DNA of 64,000 bases from Bradyrhizobium sp. 170 (GTDB lineage Bacteria; Pseudomonadota; Alphaproteobacteria; Rhizobiales; Xanthobacteraceae). This document shows positions 42,716 to 51,797 of the stretch, in pieces. The stretch lies in the NCBI RefSeq assembly GCF_023101085.1, contig NZ_CP064703.1, positions 1,674,001-1,738,000 on the forward strand. The letters are read 5' to 3'. Position 1 is the first letter of the stretch; each line of letters opens with the position of its first letter. Made by a program: the position numbers and the translations under genes. The notes under the pieces are model-generated. The model searched no databases. It had not been told where the DNA came from and saw nothing but the letters and a program-made list of their open reading frames with translations.

Positions 42716-43195
42716 ATGCAGATTAGCGGCGAGCGCCGGGAAGAACCGAGCTCAAGTCGGAATGAAGCCGTTTACGAGGCCATCGAGCGAACGAATGAGC
42801 AGGTGCTCAGTCTGCGGACCGACATCGCGATGATCGCGGAAATAGTGGCTCTCCATGCGCGATACCACCTCACGATTACGCCGCCGATGCCGCCATCCAA
42901 GCAGGACGAGGCGTGCGTGCTCGGGCTCGAGCGCTTCAAGGCTTTTGCCGAGCAGGTCGATCGTCGCGTACGGTTTGGCCTGCCCTTGCTGCCGGAGACA
43001 ATTGGTCGCTCGGGAAATTCCAGCCGATCCGGGTCTGAAATGGGCGGCGGAGCGTCACGCCCCGTTCCACGAGCGCCAGTTGAAGAAGAACCCCACTGTG
43101 TGGCCGTCGTAGGTGAAAACTCAGAAGCGTGTGCTGTCGCCGAGGAGGGCGGCAGCAATATCAACTTTCGACAGGTGCCAAACGCCTTTTGCTAA
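42716..43195 (+). CDS. Conserved hypothetical protein with helical core
   Basis: 159 residues. The core AIERTNEQVLSLRTDIAMIAEIVALHARYHLT then ACVLGLERFKAFAEQVDRRV predicts long amphipathic helices and resembles RHH-associated or plasmid-encoded proteins of Rhizobiales. The C-terminal 50 residues are low-complexity and may be out of frame. ATG 42716 follows AAGGAAGCTGGAG. Function unknown. Confidence 0.45.
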   Translation: MQISGERREEPSSSRNEAVYEAIERTNEQVLSLRTDIAMIAEIVALHARYHLTITPPMPPSKQDEACVLGLERFKAFAEQVDRRVRFGLPLLPETIGRSGNSSRSGSEMGGGASRPVPRAPVEEEPHCVAVVGENSEACAVAEEGGSNINFRQVPNAFC

Positions 43196-43326
43196 AGCCA
43201 GTGGCCGCGCTCCGAGAAACACGCGCAGCGATGCCGCTGGGCAGATATCAGGCGAGAAGCCGGTCAACCGGCGCTGGAGCTGGCGGATCATCTCTTGCGT
43301 GTTCCTTCCCTTTGCCGCGGGATATT

Positions 43327-43452
43327 ATGGTGTGGCTGCAACGCGAGCACATGACCTGGATATTCCCCGTCTACGGATCATTGATAGCGCTGCTGAGCGT
43401 AGTGGTCTATCGCATCGCCAAGAAGCGCGGCCGCGTCTACATCGGCAACTGA
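43327..43452 (+). CDS. Possible 41-residue membrane peptide
   Basis: MVWLQREHMTWIFPVYGSL, then IALLSVVVYRIAKKRGR: one transmembrane segment with a basic tail. No clear ribosome-binding site. It could be real or a chance frame. Confidence 0.25.
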   Translation: MVWLQREHMTWIFPVYGSLIALLSVVVYRIAKKRGRVYIGN

Positions 43453-44392
43453 ACCCCGTCTGTCTGCCTACTCCGCGCGCCGCGCCAAGGCGAGCAGAGG
43501 AATTTTGTTGGAGCCAAACCTTGTCGAGAAGCGAATATCTATCCGAGCGCGCGAGTATGCTGGCGCATATTCCGCAGACCCGAGGCGCTACAACTCAGGG
43601 CGGCCGCACTGGGCGCGCATTGGGGACGGAGAATGGGCGTTCGCAGCTATCGCTGATCCAGAGCGGTTCCCAATCGCCGACGCGCATGCCGCGCTGCGCC
43701 GGATGCTGCCGCGCTCCCTACACTGGGCAGCGTTCTAGGGCTTCGGCTTCTATCACCGTGCCGCACTCGGAAGCATCCTCCTCAGAGATGAAGCCGCACG
43801 GGAAGTTGCACTCCCGGCGGCAAGGTCGAAGAGGCCAGTGCGGTTGGGGCTGCCGAGAGCAGCAGCGACTCGCTCTAGGCGACAAGCCTGCTCTACTGAG
43901 CCTTGGCCCAGCTGGGCGACTCTCAGGTGGAGGCGGTCGCCAACGCTTACGTGCGGCGGCTGCTCGAATCCATGTGCGTCCGGATGATTTGGTCACCGCA
44001 TCATCCACGCTCGACCCTCCCACCGGTAAGGTGCGCAGAACGCACACACATACTCAAAGGCTACATCGACGGCAGCATATGGACGTGTGCAGGTATGGGC
44101 TATGCTGTACACCGCCCATGCCGCCATGGTTCGCCCGACGGAGCCCCTGTGGCCGGGTGCTGGTGGCGTGGTCTACAGGGTTACCTCAGAAACGGGATGC
44201 CGCGATGCGTCTGCGGCCCCCGCAATGAGTCGATCCAGCCGGTGTCGCCCGCGCGCTTGCCGAGCCGCTCGTCCAGCTCCCGGCGCCTGGCATTGAAATA
44301 TGGCTTCAGATCCACGGGCGTGAAGTGCGGCGATGAGGGTGTTTTCATTCGATGGACTCCAGTTCTGGGAAGTCGTCGCCGAGTCCTATTGA
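43453..44392. other. Gene-poor spacer leading into duplicated block B
   Basis: About 0.9 kb without a supported gene. Confidence 0.35.
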
Positions 44393-44442
44393 TCGCAAAT
44401 TCAGTCGTGAGTCGCCCATCGATTTCGAGTGCGTAACCTGAA
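44393..44442 (-). repeat. 50-base exact repeat, copy 2 (inverted relative to 31319-31368)
   Basis: On the minus strand this encodes SGYALEIDGRLTTEFA, identical to part of the small protein gene at 31290. Only this fragment is present; it abuts the left edge of duplicated block B. Confidence 0.75.
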
Positions 44443-44870
44443 TTTGCAATACATTTCGTCGTCTGCTTTTGTCGGTACCAACAGAAATACCAGCAAGATG
44501 ACGCGCGGTATTCGCCGGCAAAAATAAATGCCGGCAACGGCATGGCCCATCCCGTTCCGGTCTCACCAATCGCCCTAACTGGAATCGAACCCTGCTTTGA
44601 CTCGAGTTCCTGGCGGCCCGACCTAACATGCTATCGCGAGGTCAAGGGCCGGTATTGGCGACCCGATCCATTGAGCCCACCATGCCGAGTGAGACAACTA
44701 CCTCGTATTGGCTTCGTGGGGTCGACAGGGTTGCGCTTCGCACAAGACCGGCGCCGAACCGCTGATCGCGCGGCGCTGTCCGCGATCTACTGGACGTCCA
44801 ATGCCGATGGCCGACGGTCTACTAATGTCCAACAACATACTGAGAGGGCTGCGGCGATGCTGGCGCCAGC

Positions 44871-44990
44871 AGCGACCACTGCGCGCTCGGCTTCCGCTCG
44901 ACCGCGTCAACCTTGCTCAACGAGAAGGGCGTGTTTACCAACGATGTGGAAGCTCAACTCGCCACGACGTGGAGAAAGTCCCTCGCGACG
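44871..44990 (+). pseudogene. P4-type integrase C-terminal remnant, block B
   Basis: Reads SDHCALGFRSTASTLLNEKGVF then DVEAQLATTWRK. It parallels the remnant at 32847, but the catalytic histidine of HGFR is changed to leucine. Followed by YNGAAYYAECVCL, the equivalent of the block A ending. Confidence 0.6.
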
Positions 44991-45146
44991 CCGGACCAGT
45001 TTGGCAAGGGTGACAAAAACAAGATCCCAGGTAGCTATAACGGTGCGGCCTATTATGCCGAATGCGTGTGTTTGTGCAGCCTTGTCTGATCGTCTTGTCA
45101 GCCTGCGCGAAGGTGCGTCCGCCGTCTCGCTGCGCAGATCGGCGGC

Positions 45147-45356
45147 CTAGCTTGCTCTTGTTTCGACCCTCGGCAGCGAAGCGCGATATTCATCCACGCT
45201 GTCGAGATCGATCATGGTCTTGCCCCCATCTTGTAGGCCCTGGTCCTCTCGTGGGCGATCAGCTCATAAGCCTTAGTCTTTCCGAATTTGCCATAGCGGC
45301 AACCGTCCTTGAACTCGACGAGCCGGCGCCGGTTGTTGTTATCATTGTCAACCATG
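45147..45356 (-). pseudogene. Excisionase-type HTH protein, frameshifted, block B
   Basis: Starts MVDNDNNNRRRLVEFKDGC, then KTKAYELIAHERTRAYKMG, where one base is missing relative to block A (a GGG run replaces GGGC). The second frame continues GGKTMIDLDSVDEYRASLPRV to TAG. It is the diverged copy of the gene at 33134-33391. Confidence 0.7.
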
Positions 45357-45711
45357 GGTCCCTGCATGCGCTTCGATGATCTCCCCCCCCAATCGGATCA
45401 AAACCCCGCTGAGTGAGATGCGCATATCCATGGCGCGACGCTGTCGATGCGGGCTCGCCAGAAGGCCTGCCGTTGTGGCCGCTGACGAGGTTCCTGCTGA
45501 CCCGTTTCGGCGCCATCTGCGCGTACCCCAATTGCCCGAGATGCATCGATCTAAATGGACTACGATACCAAACAAAGAGTCCCCTTATGCCGCCGCCAAG
45601 TCCAGAGTGCTGTAGCGTGCAAATCGGACGGACGCGGAAGCGCAGCTCGCGGACGCTTGTCTTGTCACCTAGTGGCTCTGCACAGTGAATTTGATAGATT
45701 GCGTCGGGCGG

Positions 45712-45940
45712 TCAGATTAGCTCTGGCAGGTGTTTCGGATCAACGAGGACCTCGATGCTGCGGCGTCCTTGGCTGCCTTGTGATGAGGCCGGCTCGTTCC
45801 AGCGTCAGCACCATCTGGTGAACCGAGGGCGGGCTGACACGGAAATATTCCTGCATGTCGGTTTCCGCCGGAGGCCTGCGGTGCAGCCGCGTATAGAGGT
45901 GGATAAATGCCCCTGTTTGGGCGTGAAGGTTTTTGCCGAA
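45712..45940 (-). pseudogene. Decayed small HTH (LexA/MarR-like) protein inside the IS630 element
   Basis: The minus strand reads AFIHLYTRLHRRPPAETDMQ, then SVHQMVLTLERAGLITRQP; after a one-base break it continues RRSIEVLVDPKHLPELI and a stop at 45712-45714. It resembles short winged-HTH proteins often found with this type of IS630 in rhizobia. It lies between the left inverted repeat and the transposase, so it is carried by the element. Confidence 0.6.
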
Positions 45941-45999
45941 GGACTCACACCGGCCATCCGATTCAGTTGTTCGTGCGTGCCTCATTCAAGGAGGCAGGC

Positions 46000-47120
46000 A
46001 TGAACGTACGCTATCGGGTCGAACTCAGCCAAGTCGAGCGCATCGAACTCAAAGCGCTGCTCGGCGGCGGTAAACATGCGTCGCGCAAGCTCAAACGAGC
46101 ACAGATTTTGCTGGCCGCCGACGCCGGGGCCAGCGACGAGGAGATCGCCAGGAGCGTCGGCGTGGGCGGCTCGACCGTGTACCGGACCAAGCGACGCTTC
46201 GTGGAAGGCAATCTGGAACGGGCGCTGAGCGAGGAGCCGCGTCCCGGGGCGGACCGCAAACTCACGGGCAAGGAAGAAGCCTTGCTGGTGGCGACGGCCT
46301 GCGCCAGCCCCCCAGAAGGCCGTGCCCGCTGGACGCTCGAGCTGCTGGCAGGTGCGATGGTCAAGCTCAGCGAACACAAGAGCCTGTCGCACGAGACGGT
46401 TCGGCGGCGTTTGGCCGAAAATGGCCTCAAACCCTGGCGCAAAGACATGTGGTGCATTCCGCAGGTCGATGGCGAATACGTTGCCCGTATGGAGGATGTC
46501 CTCGACCTCTACGCCGAGGCTTCCGACCCCAAGCGGCCGGTGGTGTGCTTCGACGAAAGCCCGGTGCAACTCATCGGAGAGGTCCGTCAGCCCATCCCGG
46601 CAAGGCCGGGCCAGCTCGAACGTTACGATTACGAGTATCGTCGCAATGGCACGATCAATCTCTTCGTCCTCCTCGACGTGCATCGTCCCTGGCGCAAGGT
46701 CAAAGTCACTGAGCGGCGAGCCGCAGAAGACTATGCTCAATGCATGCGCGATCTCGTCAACATCCATTACCCCGATGCCGAGAACATCCGGGTCGTTCAG
46801 GATAATTTATCGACCCACTCGGCCGGCGCCCTGTATCAGGCGTTCCCGCCCGCCGAAGCCAGGCAGATTTTGCGACGGCTCGAGTTCCACTACACCCCCA
46901 AGCACGCAAGCTGGCTCAACATGGTTGAAATCGAAATCGGCGTCCTGCGGGCCAGTGCCTGGATCGCAGGATCGATGATCCCAAGCGGCTGCGCCGCGAA
47001 ATCGCTGCCTGGGAACGGAAGCGAAATGCCGCCCGCTCACGCATCAAATGGATGTTCACAACAGATAAGGCGCGCGCCAAAATGGCCCGCGCCTATCCCG
47101 CCGCTTCCAAAGAGTCATAA
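46000..47120 (+). pseudogene. IS630-family transposase, frameshifted near the C-terminus
   Basis: ATG 46000 with GGAGG upstream starts MNVRYRVELSQVERIELKAL. HTH regions follow, then the DDE triad: VVCFDESPVQL, IRVVQDNLSTHS and NMVEIEIGVLR. At about 46948 a one-base change shifts the frame; the normal ending (GQCLDRRIDDPKRLRREIAA to AYPAASKES) continues to TAA 47118-47120 inside the right inverted repeat. As written the frame runs on to 47229 with an unrelated tail. Confidence 0.82.
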
Positions 47121-47310
47121 TCACTGTGCAGAGCTACTAGGCCTTCATTGGGAAGCTGCAAAAACAACGCCAACGCGCGAGTTCATAAGAAGTGCAATTG
47201 TCGACCCACTCAAGATCGTCCCGATTTAACCGATTTGGCGAGGAGCCGACATGCAGCGTCTTTTGTCCGACAAGAAATCCGCCTGGTGCCGAGGCATCCG
47301 ACCAGTCCGG

Positions 47311-47568
47311 TTAATCCGCCTGCAGCGCGCAGCCCGCGCGTCTGGCCCAGGCTTTGCTGTAGTGATGGACCCACTGTAGATCTGCATGAAGAAGACCACC
47401 GACTTTCAGGGGCGCGGTCCGGCACGGTCTCACTGTGCGGTCGACCGCGCTTTCGATCTGGGAGGAGAGCTGCTCTAAGGTTGGGATATGATGACGAAAG
47501 AGGCCGTCGATGCAGAGTTCTCGAGTCGTCGCGCCGGAGACGAGTTGCAGATTGATAGTAGTGGGCAT
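47311..47568 (-). CDS. Possible small protein divergent from the lyase gene
   Basis: 85 residues starting MPTTINLQLVSGATTRELCIDGL, with some protein-like character but no recognised family and no clear ribosome-binding site. It is divergent from the gene at 47610 and may be a remnant. Confidence 0.3.
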   Translation of the reverse strand: MPTTINLQLVSGATTRELCIDGLFRHHIPTLEQLSSQIESAVDRTVRPCRTAPLKVGGLLHADLQWVHHYSKAWARRAGCALQAD

Positions 47569-47609
47569 TCGCCGCGCATTTGAGCGACGGGATCCCAGAT
47601 AGGAGAGGT

Positions 47610-48836
47610 ATGGATCGCATCGCTTGGGATAAACGCTTGCCAGAGCCCAACACGCAATTGTCTCATCTCGGTCGCGCGCCGGCTGAACACGCCGGGATGG
47701 TCAATGTTCCTGTCTATCGAGGTTCCACGATCGTTTCGGAAAACCTCGAAGAGTGGGATAGGCGCAAGCAGAATCCAGTGACGAACTACGGACGATTCGG
47801 CTCACCGCTGTCTCGCGCTCTCGAGGCCGCCATTTGTGAATTGGAGGGCGGGTATCGTTCGATCTTGTTCCCTTCGGGGCTTTCTGCGTGCTCCCACGCG
47901 CTTCTAGGGATCCTGAAGGCCGGGGATCATGTTTTGATCTGCGATAACGTCTATGAACCGGTGAGGATGTTCGCGAACCAGGTTCTAACTAGATTTGAGG
48001 TCAAGGTGGAGTACTTCCATCCCACACAGCCTTCGGATCTACTCGCGAAGATTGGGACAAAAACGCGAGCTGTGTACCTCGAGTCCCCGGGGTCCATGAC
48101 GTTTGAGGTACAGGATCTGCCCGCGCTGTGCGCGATCGCACATCAATCGGGGGCGCTCGTGCTCATGGACAATACTTGGGCGACGCCGCTCTATTTCAAA
48201 CCCTTTCTCCATGACGTCGACATCTCGATCCATGCCGCGACCAAATATATCGTTGGTCATTCCGACGCCCTTCTGGGCATTGCTACCGCTAACAAGGAAG
48301 CGTGGCCGCTCCTGCAGCCAAGCGCTCATCATTTCGGGGAGATTGCTGGGCCAGATGACATCTATTTAGCTCTTCGTGGACTGCGCACACTAGCCGTTCG
48401 CATGAGGCAGCATTACGAAAATGGCCTCAAGCTGGCTCAAAGCCTGGAAGACCACCCGGCAGTGGGCCGGGTTCTACACCCTGCGCTCCCAAGCCACCCG
48501 GGCTACAATATTTGGAAGCGGGATTTCTTGGGTGCAAGCGGCCTGTTCGGCGTCGTTCTGAAGCCTATGTCCAAGGCCCAGCTTTCGGTTTTCTTCCAGA
48601 AACTGCGCCTTTTCGGAATCGGATTGTCGTGGGGTGGGTACGAAAGCCTTGTGCTGCCTGTCGATGATCCTCAACGAACGGAAGCAATAGTTTCATTTGA
48701 TGGACCGTTGATTCGTATTCACGCCGGCATCGAGGGGCCGAGTGATCTCATTGCGGACATGCATCAGGCGCTGCAAGCCGCCTGCGAACACTCCGTGAGC
48801 GACGATGCTTACCAGGATGAGAGCAGAGACGGGTGA
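47610..48836 (+). CDS. PLP-dependent cystathionine beta-lyase family enzyme
   Basis: 408 residues of the Cys/Met-metabolism PLP family (fold type I). The PLP lysine lies in DISIHAATKYIVGHSD, the cofactor aspartate in LVLMDNTWATP, and the phosphate-binding residues around SILFPSGLSACSHALL. ATG 47610 follows AGGAG. MetC-like enzymes split cystathionine to homocysteine, and related ones use other thio-amino acids, including in rhizobitoxine-linked metabolism; the substrate is not settled. It stands alone, 0.4 kb after the IS630 element. Confidence 0.85.
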   Translation: MDRIAWDKRLPEPNTQLSHLGRAPAEHAGMVNVPVYRGSTIVSENLEEWDRRKQNPVTNYGRFGSPLSRALEAAICELEGGYRSILFPSGLSACSHALLGILKAGDHVLICDNVYEPVRMFANQVLTRFEVKVEYFHPTQPSDLLAKIGTKTRAVYLESPGSMTFEVQDLPALCAIAHQSGALVLMDNTWATPLYFKPFLHDVDISIHAATKYIVGHSDALLGIATANKEAWPLLQPSAHHFGEIAGPDDIYLALRGLRTLAVRMRQHYENGLKLAQSLEDHPAVGRVLHPALPSHPGYNIWKRDFLGASGLFGVVLKPMSKAQLSVFFQKLRLFGIGLSWGGYESLVLPVDDPQRTEAIVSFDGPLIRIHAGIEGPSDLIADMHQALQAACEHSVSDDAYQDESRDG

Positions 48837-49616
48837 TTTCAAGGGCAGTATTGATGGCGCGGAGGAGACCGATGAAAAGCGACGCTTGGGGGCGCTATGC
48901 CTACCGCACAACGAGCCACTATCGTCGCGAGATCACGCCCGAACTGTAATATGTCGTCTCCGCCCGAAACGCGGCACCTGGAACCCGAGCAGAGATCAGT
49001 AGGCGCCGCGATTGCTGGGCATGTTGGCTGACACGGACCGATGATCTACTGTTTGTAAAGCGGATTTATGGCCGTGCATCTCCGAGGTGGAGCACCAGCC
49101 CCGTGCAGGACGACTATGCGCACGGCTTCTGTCTGTCAATGTGCGTGAGCACAACGCCCATCATGTGCGGTCAGTTGGAGGTCATTTAAGCCGCAGGTGC
49201 CCTTGCCGTATTCGGATGATTCGCTCGCCCAAACATGTCCGGGTGCTTTTGAACACGAGCGCTTGGCAATACGCGATCGCGCAACCGGGATCTCCGGCGT
49301 TCCGTTCGGTACGGCGCGACCGCCATGGCAAACGGGTATCGCAGCGGATGCATGCCATTTCTGCGTCATTGCCTCTGTACCCTTTGACGCGGGCGCTGGG
49401 TCTACGCTAGCTCGGCTGGCCCCGGGGGCAGAGGCGGGAGGCTGACCAACGCGTAAACGATCGTTCGCGTACTTGCCGATGCAAGATATTTTCTTCAGCT
49501 AGCAGCGCCAACAAGGTTGTCTCTCTTGCGACGAATGTCCGAATTCTAGCAGTGAACGTTGCGTCCCCAGTTCTCCAGCACTCGTGCTTTTGCGGCACTG
49601 CTCCTAGCGCCTCAGC
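48837..49616. other. Spacer upstream of sigma-54 promoter
   Basis: No supported gene. A near-match to a NifA site (TGT-N10-ACG, 49518-49533) lies 84 bases before the promoter at 49617. Confidence 0.35.
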
Positions 49617-49631
49617 TGGTACGACATTTGC
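49617..49631 (+). promoter_or_regulatory. Sigma-54 promoter upstream of the LuxR-type gene
   Basis: TGGTAC-GACAT-TTGC with exact -24/-12 spacing, 236 bases before the LuxR start. Nothing else lies between, so the regulator is probably RpoN-dependent. Confidence 0.65.
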
Positions 49632-49866
49632 TGGACGCTTCAGGTCCGCCTCCTCCCGAAGAAGCGCATGCACACTGTTCTCTGTCGAGCAACTATCCGA
49701 TCTGAGGCAACTCGATTGCAGCTCATGACGAGAAGTATGCTTGTCGCGTTTCGGTCGAGCACTTCGCAAGCAAGAGGAGGCTGAAGTGGCGCAGGGCTCC
49801 TGCCCAAATCGATCCACTCGAAAGACGCAGCACCGGTTTGCCTAAGTCGGTGGGGGGAGGCACCAA

Positions 49867-50650
49867 ATGGACCTATTTTGCTTCATCGAATGTGCAAAAC
49901 AGAGTCGATCTCCCGAGGTGTTGTTCGATCTGCTTGTGAGCTGTTCGAGCGAACAGGGCTTCAGTCAAGTCGCTTACGGGGCGCTGACGGACGCGGAGCC
50001 GACCCGCCGACCAGAGTATCTGCCAGCCGCGGTGACAGTGAACTTTCCTTCCGCGTGGTGCGAGCGCTATGCTGAACGCCGATACAATGCCATCGATCCC
50101 GTGGTTCGGCGTACGACGATGCAGTCGGCGCCGTTTCTATGGGATCAACTCGCTCACAAATATCAATTGCAGCCCGGCGAACTGCGTGTGTTTGAACGAG
50201 GCCAAAGAGGCCGGTCTGAAGCATGGCGTAACCGTACCACTGTTCGGACCATTTGGACAGCTATCTGTCGCATCCTTTGCATCCAGGTTCGACGATGCCG
50301 ACCCTGAGTATCGCCTCAGTCGTCTCAACGCATTGGCTTGGCAGTTTCATCATGCATTTGCAGAGATCGCGCCGTCATCGGAGGGCAGATGCCATATGCA
50401 AGTGGCCCTATCCGAACGAGAAAAGGATTGCCTCCGCTGGGTGGAAGAGGGGAAATCATCCTGGGAAATCGGAGTCATCCTGAGAGTCAGCGAGAATACG
50501 GTGAACTTTCACCTGAAGAACGCAATGCGAAAGCTAGAGACGAACAGCCGTACCATTGCGTTGCCAAGGCGATTCGCCTCGGTCTTATCTGACGTTTTGG
50601 CGCCGCTGCCGCGTATTGACCTATGCCGAAGTCACGAGCGAGCGATCTGA
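49867..50650 (+). pseudogene. LuxR-family quorum-sensing-type regulator, frameshifted
   Basis: Frame one (49867 to about 50190) gives the autoinducer-binding domain. FPSAWCERYAERRYNAIDPVV and SAPFLWDQL hold the conserved Trp, Tyr, Asp-Pro and Trp that contact acyl-homoserine lactones in TraR-type proteins. One extra base near 50190 then moves the rest, NEAKEAGLKHGVTVPLFGP onward, into a second frame. That frame includes the C-terminal LuxR HTH (LSEREKDCLRWVEEGKSSWEI, then VSENTVNFHLKNAMRKL) and ends at 50650. No luxI-type synthase is nearby, so it would be a solo receptor. The sigma-54 promoter upstream links it to nodule conditions. Confidence 0.8.
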
Positions 50651-51007
50651 CCAGCGTGACAATATGACAATAGCAGCGAGGACACGTTCAGCCCAAGGTG
50701 CAAAAGATGCTGTTGCCGCGAATAGCTGAGAAGCCTGTCATCTCGATCTTCGGGAGCATAGATGCGCATCCCGCCGAGGGTTGGTCGTGTTTTCGATGCG
50801 GGAGAGGTTCGCACGATTGCCTAAATCCGACGTTGACTGGCCATGACGGGAAACCATTCGCCGCATTGCTGACGCGCGTGCGATGACAGTGATCTTCAGC
50901 GCAAGCGCCACTCGTCCAATATGGGAGCGGTTTTTCGGTTTGGATTGCGACGACCCAGTCGCCTGGGATAACAGTATTGCCTGATGCAGCAAGCCCGCCC
51001 TCGCAAA
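50651..51007. other. Spacer between convergent LuxR and porin genes
   Basis: About 350 bases without a supported gene, ending in the porin terminator at 51011. Confidence 0.4.
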
Positions 51008-51010
51008 AAC

Positions 51011-51035
51011 AAGCCCCGGCCATGGGCCGGGGCTT
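51011..51035 (-). terminator. Rho-independent terminator of the porin gene
   Basis: A perfect 11-base stem (AAGCCCCGGCC pairing with GGCCGGGGCTT) around a three-base loop. On the minus strand it is followed by GTTTTTG. It lies 25 bases after the porin stop codon. Confidence 0.85.
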
Positions 51036-51059
51036 TCGATCCGCCGTTCGTACTGCGGA

Positions 51060-51797
51060 TCAATATTTCAGAAGAAACGGGCCGCCGAACTTATAGTTGA
51101 GCCGTGCAGTCACAAGATCGAAATCCTGGCGGATGCGATCGGTTCCGCCTGCGGGCGCGGCGAAGTGCACAGGTGCGGGCTGCATGAATAGGTGGTCGTA
51201 CTCGAGGCTGACCGACCAGCTCGGCGCGAAACCGTACTCAATCCCAGCTCCCAATGCACCACCCCAAAGAATGTGGTCGCTCTTCCCAAGCTGCGCGCCC
51301 GTGAGGGTCGAGCTAATCTGATAGGTATTGCTCGTCACTGCGGCACCACCTTTGGCGTAAAATAGTACGTCGTCCACGGCGTAACCGATCTGCCCCGTTA
51401 CCACGCCAAACGCATCAATCTTGGTCTGGTTGATATCCGCAAACGCGACGCTGTCATTCGAGCCAGTCAAATCAGCCCAGTTCCCCTGGCCTTCAACACC
51501 AAGCACGATCTGGCCCATCTGCCTTCGATAGCCGATCTGGCCACCCACAGTACCGCCGGTCGCATCATGGCAGCCCTCAGGCGTGCCGCCATTAAAGTCC
51601 CAGCAATTCGAGCTTGAGCCCAAGCCGCCGTTCATACCGACGTAGTAGCCGCTCCAGTCGTAGATCGCAGCCGCGACACGTTGCGGAGCTTTGGCATAGA
51701 GGGGCTGGACCGGCTGCGCAGCCAGATCCGCGCCGAATGCGGGCGCCACCGCGCCTAGCGCCACAATGCTTACAGTCACAAGCAACAAGTTCTTCAT
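51060..51797 (-). CDS. Omp25/RopB-like outer-membrane beta-barrel protein
   Basis: 245 residues. A signal peptide (MKNLLLVTVSIVALGAVAPAFGADLA) is followed by a Pro-rich linker (AAQPVQPLYAKAP) and an eight-stranded small barrel with YDWSGYYVGMNGG at the start and ARLNYKFGGPFLLKY at the end. The C-terminal aromatic residue is typical of outer-membrane insertion signals. ATG 51797 is chosen because GAGAG precedes it and the signal peptide begins there; ATG 51809 is an alternative. Related small porins are abundant envelope proteins in rhizobia and Brucella. Confidence 0.85.
   Translation of the reverse strand: MKNLLLVTVSIVALGAVAPAFGADLAAQPVQPLYAKAPQRVAAAIYDWSGYYVGMNGGLGSSSNCWDFNGGTPEGCHDATGGTVGGQIGYRRQMGQIVLGVEGQGNWADLTGSNDSVAFADINQTKIDAFGVVTGQIGYAVDDVLFYAKGGAAVTSNTYQISSTLTGAQLGKSDHILWGGALGAGIEYGFAPSWSVSLEYDHLFMQPAPVHFAAPAGGTDRIRQDFDLVTARLNYKFGGPFLLKY

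Larger units (their letters stand above)
45672..47137. mobile_element. IS630-family insertion sequence with terminal inverted repeats
   Basis: The left end GTGGCTCTGCACAGTGAATT (45672-45691) and the right end, whose reverse complement reads GTAGCTCTGCACAGTGATTA (47118-47137), form imperfect inverted repeats. Both are flanked by TA (45670-45671 and 47138-47139), the dinucleotide duplicated by IS630/Tc1-mariner elements. Inside are a plus-strand transposase and a minus-strand decayed HTH gene. Confidence 0.8.

Noticed and set aside
44555..44600. tRNA T-arm-like sequence (minus strand, conserved in both duplicated blocks)
   Set aside because: The phrase AACTGGAATCGAACCC is shared by both blocks, but the stem pairing is poor and no full tRNA folds; it may equally be part of a decayed protein gene.
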